Shown in pieces: positions 42,458-51,419 of a stretch of DNA of 64,000 bases. Both the position numbers and the translations under genes were made by a program. The stretch spans positions 1 to 64,000 of the forward strand of contig NZ_JAGGLR010000041.1 of assembly GCF_017874715.1 (NCBI RefSeq), written 5' to 3'. The stretch is from Streptomyces iranensis (GTDB lineage: Bacteria > Actinomycetota > Actinomycetes > Streptomycetales > Streptomycetaceae). Position 1 is the stretch's first letter, and each line of letters starts with the position of its first letter. A model generated the notes under the pieces. It saw only the letters and a list, made by a program, of their open reading frames with translations, ran no database searches and was not told the DNA's origin.

Positions 42458-44301
42458 TGAGCTTCCTTTACCCTCGATTGCTCGCCGAACAGGCCAGACC
42501 GCTCTTCGTGGAGTACCAGCACTTGACGGCAGCTGAGTTGACCCGTCAAGTGGCCGTCGCTCATGAGTCGGCGGTGTACGTGGCCACCGGTGGTGACCGA
42601 GTCTCCGCTGCCCAGCTCCATGAACTGCGGGCAGGGGTCGTAGAACTCGCACAGCGTGCTGGTTTTCCTGACAAGTCCGACCGCGCGAGCAATGCCGACT
42701 TCGATCTTCGGCTTGCCGCTCTGCTGCACGCCGAGATGGGTATGGTGCCCGCGGAGGCAGCCTCACGGGATGTCTGGGTCTTTCTCGCGCTCGTCCTGCT
42801 CCCGGACGTCGCCTTCTGGCGCTACCCTCGGCCGCCCAAGGATCGCATCCTCGGCACGGACCTCACCCGGCACGTTTTCGGACGGTTGTGGTGGCGGGCT
42901 CAGCTGGTTCGCTCGCCCGACGACCCGGATCCGTACGCTGCCCTCGAGATCCTGGGTGAGGCGGCGTTCGACCAGATCTATGCACGACGGGCCGCGCTCG
43001 GTGGAAGCCCGCACATGGTCCGGGCCATCCTCCGGGTCTGGAAGAACCTCGACCTGACTGGGCTCAACGAACGCGAGACGCTTCGAGATTTCCTCAAGAG
43101 ACTGCTCCGGCTCGCCCCGTTCGTACTCTTCGATGGCATCGAGACGGACGCGCTGGACCACGAACTGCGCGCGGTTGCCCAAGAGTCGGTGGATGCCCAA
43201 CGGGTGTCAGCCTCGATTCGCAGGACCGAGAGCACGCAGACCGGGCAGGACGGACCCGTAGACAGCATCAATGGTGAAGAACGACTCCCGACCTTGCCGG
43301 AGGAAGAGTCGCCGATTCCCCGACGCGCTTCGGTCGTGCCAGCTGATTCGCGCCGTTTCACGTCAGTTGAAATATGCGCTGGTGCCGGCGCGCAGGCTCT
43401 GGGGCTCGAGAATGCCGGCTTCGATCCGGTACTACTCATCGACAGTAAGGCCGATGCCTGCTTCACGATCGACCTCAACCGGTCGGAATGGGATGTCGTC
43501 TGCATGGACGTCGTTCAATTCCACCCGCGCATGCGTCCGGAGACGCTGGGGGTTGATCTCGTCAGTGGTGGGCTCCCGCGGGTGAAATCGTCCGCCACGG
43601 TCGGTCGTGCCGAGGACTCGGAGGAACGGAGGGTGCTCAGGGCTGCGGTCGATCTGGTACGTGACATCCGACCAAAAGCCTTGCTATTGGAGAACGTCCC
43701 AGACCTCGTTGAGGTCCCGCAGTTCGATGCCGAGCGCTCATGGATCGAAGCTCAGCTTCGGAGTGCGGGCTATCGCTCGAGTTGGCGGGTCCTCAATGCC
43801 GCAGACTTTGGCGTGCCGCAGAACCGCAGCAGCGGCTTCCTGGTTGCCCTGCAGGATCCATATTTCTTCCGATTTTCTTGGCCCGAGCCGAGTGAGCTGC
43901 CGCCGCCGACCGTTGGACAGGTTCTCGGCCCTTCCATGTCCGCACACGGTTGGCCCGGCGCCGCACGCTGGGTCAAGGGCGCGGACCGCATTGCGCCCGC
44001 CCTCGTCGGAGGCTCCGACCGCAGAGGAGGGGCCGACCTTGGTCCCACCGGCAGCAAGAAGGCCTGGGCCGCGCTCGGTGTGAACGGCACCAGTCTGGGC
44101 AACGAGGTCCCAGACGCGGACTTCCCCGTAGACGGTCAACCGAAGCTGACCATCGACCAAGCGGCCAGCATCCAGGCATTCCCTCCGGATTGGCGCTTCT
44201 TCGGCGGCAAGACATCCAGGTACCGTCAGATCGGCCACGCGATGCCGCCACCGCTCGCGACGGCCGTCGGAAGCGCGATCGCGGCGGCCCTGCGAAGCTA
44301 G
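42457..44301 (+). CDS. DUF6339-cytosine methyltransferase fusion lacking the PC motif
   Basis: A 614-residue protein. Residues 1-230 match DUF6339 (MSFLYPRLLAEQARPLFVEY, LTRHVFGRLWWRAQLV, PHMVRAILRVWKNLDL). From about 300 a C5-methyltransferase domain begins: motif I EICAGAGAQALGLENAGF (305-322), motif VI LLLENVPDL (E412-N413), motif VIII VPQNRSSGF and a C-terminal IQAFPPDWRFF. Motif IV, normally GGPPCQGFS, reads GGLPRVKSS (371-379): R375 replaces the nucleophilic Cys. It is thus probably inactive as a methylase. The ATG overlaps the upstream TGA by one base. Confidence 0.87.
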   Translation: MSFLYPRLLAEQARPLFVEYQHLTAAELTRQVAVAHESAVYVATGGDRVSAAQLHELRAGVVELAQRAGFPDKSDRASNADFDLRLAALLHAEMGMVPAEAASRDVWVFLALVLLPDVAFWRYPRPPKDRILGTDLTRHVFGRLWWRAQLVRSPDDPDPYAALEILGEAAFDQIYARRAALGGSPHMVRAILRVWKNLDLTGLNERETLRDFLKRLLRLAPFVLFDGIETDALDHELRAVAQESVDAQRVSASIRRTESTQTGQDGPVDSINGEERLPTLPEEESPIPRRASVVPADSRRFTSVEICAGAGAQALGLENAGFDPVLLIDSKADACFTIDLNRSEWDVVCMDVVQFHPRMRPETLGVDLVSGGLPRVKSSATVGRAEDSEERRVLRAAVDLVRDIRPKALLLENVPDLVEVPQFDAERSWIEAQLRSAGYRSSWRVLNAADFGVPQNRSSGFLVALQDPYFFRFSWPEPSELPPPTVGQVLGPSMSAHGWPGAARWVKGADRIAPALVGGSDRRGGADLGPTGSKKAWAALGVNGTSLGNEVPDADFPVDGQPKLTIDQAASIQAFPPDWRFFGGKTSRYRQIGHAMPPPLATAVGSAIAAALRS

Positions 44302-44310
44302 GATCAGCAC

Positions 44311-45666
44311 ATGCGCGCGCCCCGTCCCTACACCCCAGAGCCCGTCACAGTCGTCGACTTGTTCTCCGGCTGCGGTGGCTTCACTCAGGGATTTCACGAG
44401 TTCCGCCCCCAAAGGGTACCGGACGGCGGTCCTGTCTTCCACAGCATCGCGGCCGTCGAACACAACGCTGCTGCAGCAGCAACATACGCGGCGAATTTCG
44501 GAAGTGGCCAGCCCGACAAACACCTTCCACAGGCATGCGTCCATCTGGGCGACATTGAGCAGTGGAAACCAACACCAGCCGCGCTCCATGCGGACGTGGT
44601 GGTCGGGGGACCTCCCTGCCAAGGATTCTCTGCCTTGAATCGCGGCAAGAAGGGCAGTGAACGTAACCGCCTGTGGGAGGAATACGTTCGGATCGTTGCC
44701 GAGATCCGTCCGAAAGTGTTCGTGATCGAGAACGTCGATCGCTTTTTGAAGTCGGATGAGTTTCGTAATCTTCTGAGTCAAGTGGAAGGGGGCGGCCTGC
44801 TGCACGAATACATGCTCGTCGATCCTCCCGGACATAAAAAAACAGATACTATCGAGGATAAAAACAAGCGCTACCTGCTCAACGCGGCCGACTACGGTGC
44901 GGTTCAAGCGCGTCGGCGAGCCATCGTCATCGGTGTGCGTCGCGACATCGACAACGGTCGTGAGTTGACCTATCCTGTGTCGACGCATATTCGCCGTCCG
45001 AGAAGCGGCAGAGGTACCCTCGCTCAGCCGCTGGAAGGTGTCGATGCAGGGCGGCCCCTGTATTGGCGGGCTGTCGACAGTGTGTTCCATGAGTCCGAGC
45101 AGCTTAAAATACGGGGCACGGAACTCCCGGATGGCAAAGAATTTGTCGCCGAGGTCGATGCGTTCGTTCCTGGTATCTTCACCACCCTGGATCTCCATTT
45201 CGGCCGTACTCCAGAGGCTCTCTCCAGAGCCCGTTATCGCGCAATCCCCCTTGGTGGGAACCGGAAGGATCTGCGGGGCAAGTGGTACACGGTTGACGAG
45301 TTCGGTGAGATTTCCATTTTTGACGTTCCGAATCCTCCGAACATAAAGACAGCAGTCGAGTACCTGTCGACCGAGAGCTGGGACAATCATAATTCCGGCA
45401 CCGGTGATGTAATGGGAAGGCTCCGCCTGGGTGAGCCATCCGTCACCATCCGAACTGAATTCTTCAAGCCTGAGAAGGGCCGCTACCTTCATCCGACAGT
45501 TTCGCGTCCAATCACCCATTACGAAGCGGCTCGCATTCAGGGCTTCCCGCTCGAATTTCGCTGGTGCGGATCGAAGACCGATATCGCCAAACAGATCGGC
45601 AACGCCGTGCCGATCCCACTCGGCACGGCCATCGCCTCCGCTATCCACTTCTATCTGCGCGGATAA
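44311..45666 (+). CDS. DNA cytosine-5 methyltransferase (Dcm family)
   Basis: A 451-residue protein with all core motifs: FSGCGGF (18-24), GGPPCQGFS with nucleophile Cys 103, IENVDRF (E140, N141), QARRRAIVIG, and C-terminal EAARIQGFP and IGNAVP. It should methylate cytosine at C5 in a target set by its 170-residue variable region, and protect host DNA. The gene is 9 bp after the fusion gene. Parts (for example 44830-44875) are notably A-rich compared with the chromosome, a sign of foreign origin. The Vsr gene upstream fits its mutagenic by-product. Confidence 0.94.
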   Translation: MRAPRPYTPEPVTVVDLFSGCGGFTQGFHEFRPQRVPDGGPVFHSIAAVEHNAAAAATYAANFGSGQPDKHLPQACVHLGDIEQWKPTPAALHADVVVGGPPCQGFSALNRGKKGSERNRLWEEYVRIVAEIRPKVFVIENVDRFLKSDEFRNLLSQVEGGGLLHEYMLVDPPGHKKTDTIEDKNKRYLLNAADYGAVQARRRAIVIGVRRDIDNGRELTYPVSTHIRRPRSGRGTLAQPLEGVDAGRPLYWRAVDSVFHESEQLKIRGTELPDGKEFVAEVDAFVPGIFTTLDLHFGRTPEALSRARYRAIPLGGNRKDLRGKWYTVDEFGEISIFDVPNPPNIKTAVEYLSTESWDNHNSGTGDVMGRLRLGEPSVTIRTEFFKPEKGRYLHPTVSRPITHYEAARIQGFPLEFRWCGSKTDIAKQIGNAVPIPLGTAIASAIHFYLRG

Positions 45667-45725
45667 CCAACGCGGTGCGGTAAGGGCCATGCCCTTGGCC
45701 CTTGTGACAGCTCGATACACGAGCG

Positions 45726-45762
45726 TGCGGGCACCCGCGCCCTGCTGGCGCGGGTGCCCGCA
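45726..45762. terminator. bidirectional terminator
   Basis: A 15-bp stem (TGCGGGCACCCGCGC/GCGCGGGTGCCCGCA) between the convergent methyltransferase and L,D-transpeptidase genes. Confidence 0.85.
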
Positions 45763-45775
45763 GGTGCGTGGGGGC

Positions 45776-46975
45776 TCAGTGCAGGGCGCTGAGCTTTTGC
45801 CAGGAGGGGTAGGGGAGGTTCCAGTCGCCGAAGCCGTTGCCGGTGGAGACTGTGGCGCGGGTGGAGCCCGTTATCTCGACGATGTCGCCTCGGGTGGCGC
45901 GGTTGTAGAACCACTTGCCGTCGGCGAGGGACATGCCGACGCAGCCGTGGCTCTGGTTGGACTGGCCGAAGTAGCCGAGGCCCTCGTTCCAGGGGGCGGC
46001 GTGGGCGTAGGTGCCCGAGGTGGTGAGGTGGACGGCCCAGGGGACGTCCTTGTTGTAAGGGTCGGCTATGCCGACGGACTCGCTGGTCATGTTGACCATG
46101 GGGGCTTTGTCGAGGACGACCATGGTGCCGTTCCAGGTGGGGTAGGAGGGCTGGCCGGCGGATATCGGGATGGTCTTCTGCTTCTGGCCGTCCTCGTAGA
46201 CGGTCATCGTGTGGTTCTTGATGTCGACCTTGGAGATCCGGGGCGTGCCGATGGTGAAGGTTGTCGCGACATCGCGACGGAGGTAGCGGGAGTCGCCGGT
46301 GTTCACGCCGCTGAGGCGGGCGCGGAGGGTGACCTTGGTGCCCTTGTGCCAGTAGGTCTTGGGGCGCCAGTCGACGCGCTCGATACCGGTGAGGGGGTCC
46401 TTGACCCAGCCCCAGGAGCCTTCGACCTTCGGGCTGGTGGAGATGGAGAGGCTGCGCTCCACCGCTGCCTTGTTCGGCACCGGGTGGTCGAAGGCCAGGG
46501 AGACCGGCTGGCCCACGCCGACGGTGGCGTCCTTGGACGGGGTGACGGTGACGCCGTTGATCTGCTGGGCGGCGCGGGTGCGGAAGGTGGAGTGCTGGAC
46601 GGCGGACTTGCCGGCGGCGTTGGTGGCCGTGGCCTCGACGGTGTAGGTGGTGCCCGGGGTCATGGTGCGGTTGGAGCGCCAGCTGGTCTTGGAGTGGGAG
46701 AGGGCGCCGGTCACCGTGACGGCCTGGGAGCCGGCGCCGTCGGGGGCGATGCGGACCTTGGTGAGGGTGCCGTGGGAGGCGGTCACCTTGACCGGGGCGT
46801 CGGGGGCTATCGCCGCCGAGTCGCTGCCCGGGGTGATGGTGATCCGGGCGGGCTTGGCGTCGGCCGGGTCCACCGAGGCGGATTTCGACGCCGACTGGCA
46901 TCCGGCGAGCAGGGCGACGGCGATGGCGGGCACCGTGAGGGTGCGCAGGGAACGTAGGGAACGTAGGGAGAGCAC
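45776..46975 (-). CDS. L,D-transpeptidase (YkuD) lipoprotein
   Basis: A 399-residue protein from GTG 46975 (AGAGG 7 bases upstream). Signal peptide with lipobox LLAGC, two Ig-like domains (about 40-240) and a YkuD domain with the catalytic HAAPWN...SNQSHGCVGMS motif (Cys nucleophile). This arrangement matches the mycobacterial Ldt/LppS and Streptomyces orthologues: an exported, membrane-anchored enzyme that makes 3-3 crosslinks in peptidoglycan. It converges with the defence operon and marks the return to core chromosome. Confidence 0.93.
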   Translation of the reverse strand: MLSLRSLRSLRTLTVPAIAVALLAGCQSASKSASVDPADAKPARITITPGSDSAAIAPDAPVKVTASHGTLTKVRIAPDGAGSQAVTVTGALSHSKTSWRSNRTMTPGTTYTVEATATNAAGKSAVQHSTFRTRAAQQINGVTVTPSKDATVGVGQPVSLAFDHPVPNKAAVERSLSISTSPKVEGSWGWVKDPLTGIERVDWRPKTYWHKGTKVTLRARLSGVNTGDSRYLRRDVATTFTIGTPRISKVDIKNHTMTVYEDGQKQKTIPISAGQPSYPTWNGTMVVLDKAPMVNMTSESVGIADPYNKDVPWAVHLTTSGTYAHAAPWNEGLGYFGQSNQSHGCVGMSLADGKWFYNRATRGDIVEITGSTRATVSTGNGFGDWNLPYPSWQKLSALH

Positions 46976-47028
46976 AGAAGACCTCTTGCGGGAGTCGTGA
47001 GGGGCGGTGGTGGGTGGGGAGGAGTGGG

Positions 47029-47868
47029 TCAGCAACGCCTCTTCACCTCCTCGGGGTTGGCCCGGTACGGGCCGGGGGAGGCGGTGGCGGCGGGATCGAG
47101 GCGCCACAGCGAGACCGATATGCAGTAGGCGGAGGGGCCGTCGGTGTATTCGCCGGACGGGCTGCCGATCCCTCCGGCCTGCAGGACCCCGACCCGGGCG
47201 CCCGAGCGCATCAGGACGACCTGGGCGTCATGCGGTGCGCGGGACGGGTGCCAGCCGTAGGTCATGGTGGTCGGCTCGTCGGCCGCGAGCTTGGGTGACG
47301 AGGTGGTGCCCAGCGCCTTGGGGCGGGCGCATCGGTCCTTCAGCGTCTCCTCGAGGGAGACGAAGACCATCGCGGCCTCGCCGTCGCTCGCATAGGCGTT
47401 GATGGTGTGCCGCGCCTGCTCCGCCTTGTGGCCCTGATAGTCGCGGGTGCGCTGGGCGAGGGGGCGCGGACCGTCGAGGCGGCAGCTGGGGGAGAAGTCG
47501 AGCAGCGGTGCCCGGCCGTTGTCGGTGGAGGTGGTGGAGTCGGCCGTCTTCCAGCGCACCATCGCGTCGAACGGCAGCGCCGAGGGGCGAAGAAGGGCGC
47601 TCGCGGGGATCGGCGCCCCCGGGACGCGGTCCGTTCGCGGGGTGGGCGGGGCCGCCGGGAGCGTACGGGTGGAGTCGTCGCCCGGCAGCAGCCGCCAGGA
47701 GCCCGCGGTCACGGCGGCCACCGCCAGGACGGCCGCGGCGGCGATCGTGGTGCGCTGCCGTGCCCGGCGCCGACGGCCGCGCGCACGCACGGCTTCCGGG
47801 CCCGCCAGACGTATGGAGGGCTCGACATCGCGAGCGATATCGCGCAGGCGCTCGTCCAGATCAGCCAT
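47029..47868 (-). CDS. membrane protein coupled to ECF sigma factor, possible anti-sigma
   Basis: A 279-residue protein from ATG 47868 (AAGGAGG upstream). It has an N-terminal cytosolic part of about 45 residues (MADLDERLRDIARDVEPSIR), one membrane segment (RTTIAAAAVLAVAAVTAGS) and an extracytoplasmic domain with three cysteines. The start overlaps the sigma gene's end by 8 bp. This topology and coupling suggest an anti-sigma factor, though I see no canonical zinc-binding HxxxCxxC motif. Confidence 0.7.
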   Translation of the reverse strand: MADLDERLRDIARDVEPSIRLAGPEAVRARGRRRRARQRTTIAAAAVLAVAAVTAGSWRLLPGDDSTRTLPAAPPTPRTDRVPGAPIPASALLRPSALPFDAMVRWKTADSTTSTDNGRAPLLDFSPSCRLDGPRPLAQRTRDYQGHKAEQARHTINAYASDGEAAMVFVSLEETLKDRCARPKALGTTSSPKLAADEPTTMTYGWHPSRAPHDAQVVLMRSGARVGVLQAGGIGSPSGEYTDGPSAYCISVSLWRLDPAATASPGPYRANPEEVKRRC

Positions 47869-48460
47869 GGGAGGGCACCTCCTTGGGGTGGCAGACGGGC
47901 GGATGGGGGGACGGTGCTGGTGTCGGTGTCGGTGTCGGTGTCGGTGCCTCGGCGTCCGCATCGGCTTCGGCTTCGGCGAGATGGGAGCCGAGGGCCTTGC
48001 GGGCACGGCTCAGCCGGGTGCGCACGGCGCCGGGGGAGACGCCCGTCTCCCGGGCCACCTGCTCAATGGGCAGATCGAGAAGGTGGTGCAGGACCACGGC
48101 CGTACGCTGCTCGGGCTTCAGCCCGCGCAGGGCATGGACCAGCGCCACTCGGTCCGGGGCGAGATCGGGGAGATCGGGGGGCGGACCATGGCGGAAGTGG
48201 GCCCGCATGCGGTTACGGGCGCGGCGCCAGGAGCTGACGGCGAGGCGCAGGGCGACGGTGCGCACCCACGGCGTGGGATCACCCTCGGCGGTCAGCCGGT
48301 CCCAGCGCTGCCACGCCCTGGCATACGCCTCCTGTACCGCGTCCTCGGCCTCGGCGAGATCGCCCGTCGCCGCATAGACCACGGCCACGAGCCGCTTTGC
48401 CGTAACCGTATAGAACTGGTCGAAATCGGATGGTGTGGATGAAGGTGATGGTCCTGACAT
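47861..48460 (-). CDS. ECF sigma factor, SigE family
   Basis: A 199-residue sigma-70 factor: region 2 (FDQFYTVTAKRLVAVVYAAT, DAVQEAYARAWQRWDRL) and region 4 (LKPEQRTAVVLHHLLDLPIE, VARETGVSPGAVRTRLSRAR). The C-terminus is a PTPTPTPTPAPS tail encoded by short repeats, unusual for the family. Start ATG 48460 preceded by GGGGG. It should direct RNA polymerase to a small stress regulon and is cotranscribed with the membrane protein downstream. Confidence 0.9.
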   Translation of the reverse strand: MSGPSPSSTPSDFDQFYTVTAKRLVAVVYAATGDLAEAEDAVQEAYARAWQRWDRLTAEGDPTPWVRTVALRLAVSSWRRARNRMRAHFRHGPPPDLPDLAPDRVALVHALRGLKPEQRTAVVLHHLLDLPIEQVARETGVSPGAVRTRLSRARKALGSHLAEAEADADAEAPTPTPTPTPAPSPHPPVCHPKEVPSHG

Positions 48461-48525
48461 GAATCCCCCGCGCCCCCGCGTGCTCCCCGCTTCTATGTAG
48501 GAACACGTCCGAAAGGGGCGGGAGG

Positions 48526-50523
48526 TTACAGACGACTTTCGGGGCCGCCGGATCCGTACGGCACGGGGGAGGTGTGAGGCGTCGCCGAATTCGCGTGCGG
48601 CTGCGGGCTCCGCGGTAGTTGCGGGGTCTGCGATGGCCGCTGGGTCTGCAGGGGTTGCGGGGTCTGCGGTGGTTGCGGCGTTCGCGGTGGCTGCGGGCCG
48701 TGCGGGGGAGGGGCGCCCCACGGTGCGTAGGTGGGGTGGGGCGCGTACTGCGCCTGGGCGCCGGAGCCGGGGTCGTGGCCGGACCCGGGGCTCCCGTGGC
48801 CGGTGCCGGGTCCGGGGCTGCCGTGGCCGGTGCCGGATCCGGTGCCGCCATAGCCGTAGCCGGACGCGCGGCTTCCGTAGCCGTAGCCGTACCCCTGACC
48901 GCTTCCGTAGCCGTATGCGTACCCGCCGCCGTACGGCCCCGCGGGCCAGAACGGTGCGGGCATCGTCCCCGGGGCCGGCCGGGGTACGCGGCGCGGCCGG
49001 GGGAGCGGCACCGACAGCGCCGCGTGGGCCAGGGCGGGCTGGGCCGTCTCCCGCCGCTCCCACAGCCGGTCCAGCAGTTCCTTCTCGCGCGCGGTGAAGT
49101 CCGGCCCCGCCGTACCCCGGTACGCGCGCCGCCGCAGCAGGGCCAGCGAGGTCGCGAAGGCGGTGTACTCGCCGACCGTACGGGCCGCCACCGCGCCGTG
49201 GGTGCGGCGGGCGAGGTCGCGGGCGATCCCGCGGGCGCGCATCGAGGACAGTGCGAGCGGCTCGGGCGGGGTGAGCCAGCCGGCCGTCTGGTAGGCGGTG
49301 AGCTGCTCCCGTATCGCGCGCAGCTCCTTGGTGCGGGACCAGATCGTCAGCCAGGTCAGCAGCCCGAACACCGGGACCATGAACAGGGCGTAGACGATGA
49401 GGAAGCCGTAGCCGCCGAGGGTCGCCGAGCCGTTCCAGACGCCGTGCAGGACCATCGCCGTCAGCAGCATCGCGATCGGTATGAGGACGCGGCGGACGCG
49501 CTGGTGCCGCGCCGCCGCGGCGGCTATGCCGAAGCCCACACCCGTCATCGAGGTGAAGAGGGGATGCGCGAAGGGGGACATTACGGCGCGGATGAAGAAG
49601 GTCGCGGCCGTGGTCGACCGGATGCCGGAGTAGCCGAGCGTCTGGTCGCTGACGAAGGCCGAGCCGAGATAGAGGATGTTCTCGGTGAAGGCGAAACCGG
49701 TGGCGGTGATTCCGGCGACGACGACCCCGTCGACCAGCCCGTTGAAGTCACGGCGGCGGAAGAGGAAGAGCAGCAGGACGGCGGCCGCTTTGGCGCTCTC
49801 CTCCACGAACGGCGCGATGAAGGTGGCGCCCCAGGTGTCGGCGTCGGCCTGGCCGGTCGGGGACGAGGAGTCCACGGTCGTCATGAGCCACTCGGTGGCG
49901 AAGCCGTTGGCTATCAGCGCGACCAGCGTCGCCGCGCACGCCCCCCAGGCGAAGGCGAACAAAAGGTTTCGCCAGGGCTTGGGGTCCACGCGGTCCAGCC
50001 ACCGGAAGACCGCGATGATCAGCGGCACGGGGAGGACGGCGAGGCCGAGCCCCACCAGGAAGCCCTTGGTGCCCGTCTGCTCGCGCACCAGCGCCAGGAT
50101 GATCAGGCCGGAGAGCGAGAGCAGACCGGTGAGCGCGGTGGCCCTGAGCGCCTTGTTGTGCCAGACGCGGGCGAGGCGGCCGCCCGGACCCCACAGCCGC
50201 TGGCGGGGCGGTTGCGGCCAGCCCGCCGGTGCGGCGCCGGTGTGGAACCACGGGTGCTGGTCACCGTACGGAGAGCCGTAGGGCGTGCCGTACGGGGCGT
50301 CCGCGTGCGGGGCGTCCGCGTGCGGGGTGCCGGCGTGCTTGGCGTCGGCGTGCGGCGCTGACTGTGTCGCTTCGAACGGTGCGTCCCCGTGCGGGGCGTC
50401 GTCCTGCGGTGTCCCGTGCGGCGCGCCGTGTGGTGCGTCGTGCCGCGCTCCTTGCGGCGCCTCGTACGGCGGCGTGGCCGGTCGTGGTTCGGGCGGCTCT
50501 TGCGGGGGCGGGGACTGATGCAC
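48526..50523 (-). CDS. PrsW family intramembrane metalloprotease
   Basis: A 665-residue protein. The first 110 residues are PHGAPHG/HADAPHADAP repeats rich in Pro and His; then about eight membrane segments with PrsW motifs: FVEESAK, FAFTENILYLG, SPFAHPLFTS and HGVWN, whose Glu and His residues bind the catalytic metal. The C-terminal 200 residues are cytosolic, ending in YGYGSG and Gln/Pro repeats. PrsW proteins cleave anti-sigma factors within the membrane. An ECF sigma/membrane-protein pair lies just downstream, a plausible but unproven substrate. GTG start at 50523; the ribosome site is weak. Confidence 0.9.
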   Translation of the reverse strand: MHQSPPPQEPPEPRPATPPYEAPQGARHDAPHGAPHGTPQDDAPHGDAPFEATQSAPHADAKHAGTPHADAPHADAPYGTPYGSPYGDQHPWFHTGAAPAGWPQPPRQRLWGPGGRLARVWHNKALRATALTGLLSLSGLIILALVREQTGTKGFLVGLGLAVLPVPLIIAVFRWLDRVDPKPWRNLLFAFAWGACAATLVALIANGFATEWLMTTVDSSSPTGQADADTWGATFIAPFVEESAKAAAVLLLFLFRRRDFNGLVDGVVVAGITATGFAFTENILYLGSAFVSDQTLGYSGIRSTTAATFFIRAVMSPFAHPLFTSMTGVGFGIAAAAARHQRVRRVLIPIAMLLTAMVLHGVWNGSATLGGYGFLIVYALFMVPVFGLLTWLTIWSRTKELRAIREQLTAYQTAGWLTPPEPLALSSMRARGIARDLARRTHGAVAARTVGEYTAFATSLALLRRRAYRGTAGPDFTAREKELLDRLWERRETAQPALAHAALSVPLPRPRRVPRPAPGTMPAPFWPAGPYGGGYAYGYGSGQGYGYGYGSRASGYGYGGTGSGTGHGSPGPGTGHGSPGSGHDPGSGAQAQYAPHPTYAPWGAPPPHGPQPPRTPQPPQTPQPLQTQRPSQTPQLPRSPQPHANSATPHTSPVPYGSGGPESRL

Positions 50524-50585
50524 TCAACCGACCCTAACGAAAGGGGGAGGGGGACTCAGGGGTTATGCCCATCCCCTTGGGGTCG

Positions 50586-51401
50586 TTATGTGTCGTTGCG
50601 GCGGAAGATCAGGTCATGGACGAGGTGTCCCTTGTCCAGCCCCTGGCCCTCGAACTTGGTGAGCGGCCGGAAGTCCGGGCGCGGGGTGTAGCCCCCATCG
50701 GCCTGGGAGTTGTCGAAGGCGGGGCTCGTGGAGAGGACCTCCAGCATCTGCTCCGCGTACGGCTCCCAGTCGGTCGCGCAGTGCAGCAGCGCACCGGGCT
50801 TCAGCCGGGTGGCGGCGAGTTCGATGAACTCGGGCTGGATGAGGCGGCGCTTGTGGTGCCGCTTCTTGGGCCAGGGGTCGGGGAAGAAGACCCGCAGCCC
50901 GGAGAGCGAGGCGGGGGCCAGCATCTCGCGGAGCAGGATGATCGCGTCGCCGTTGGCGACTCGGATGTTGTCCAGGCCGCTCCGTTCCGCGAGCGCGAGC
51001 AGATTGCCCTGGCCGGGGGTGTGGACGTCGGCGGCGAGGATGCCCGTGCCGGGGTCGGCGGCGGCCATCTGCGCGGTGGCCTCCCCCATGCCGAAGCCGA
51101 TCTCCAGGATGACGGGGAGGTCCGGGCGCGGGCCCGCCTCTGTGGCGAACAACTCACCGAGGTCGATACGGCTCAGCCCGTCGATGTCCAGGCCCCACTG
51201 CGGCCACAGGCGGCGCAGCGCCTCGCCCTGGCCCGGGGTCACCCGGCCGCGGCGGGGGCGGAAGGAGCGGATGCGGCGCTCGTGATGTGAGCCCGCCGGG
51301 TCGGCCACGGGGCCGCCGGGGAACATCGGCTCGCTGCGGTCACGGGGGGCGGGCAGAGCGCGCTCCACGTGGGAATCGGGGGCGGTGGGCTTCTCGGACA
51401 C
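50586..51401 (-). CDS. trmB: tRNA (guanine-N7)-methyltransferase
   Basis: A 271-residue class I SAM methyltransferase. Motif LEIGFGMGEATAQMA binds SAM; VFFPDPWPKKRHHKRRL is the TrmB active-site signature, with TDWEPYAEQMLEVL near the end. It methylates G46 in the variable loop of tRNAs. A 60-residue N-terminal extension is typical of actinobacteria. GTG start at 51401. Confidence 0.95.
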   Translation of the reverse strand: MSEKPTAPDSHVERALPAPRDRSEPMFPGGPVADPAGSHHERRIRSFRPRRGRVTPGQGEALRRLWPQWGLDIDGLSRIDLGELFATEAGPRPDLPVILEIGFGMGEATAQMAAADPGTGILAADVHTPGQGNLLALAERSGLDNIRVANGDAIILLREMLAPASLSGLRVFFPDPWPKKRHHKRRLIQPEFIELAATRLKPGALLHCATDWEPYAEQMLEVLSTSPAFDNSQADGGYTPRPDFRPLTKFEGQGLDKGHLVHDLIFRRNDT

Positions 51402-51419
51402 AGTGCTTCGATTCTACGG

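Noticed and set aside
35301-45666. Defence block considered as BREX or DISARM
   Set aside because: No PglZ, BrxC, BrxL, phospholipase-D or DrmA/B-like genes are seen; the Z1, DUF4420 and MutL-like set points to MZA.
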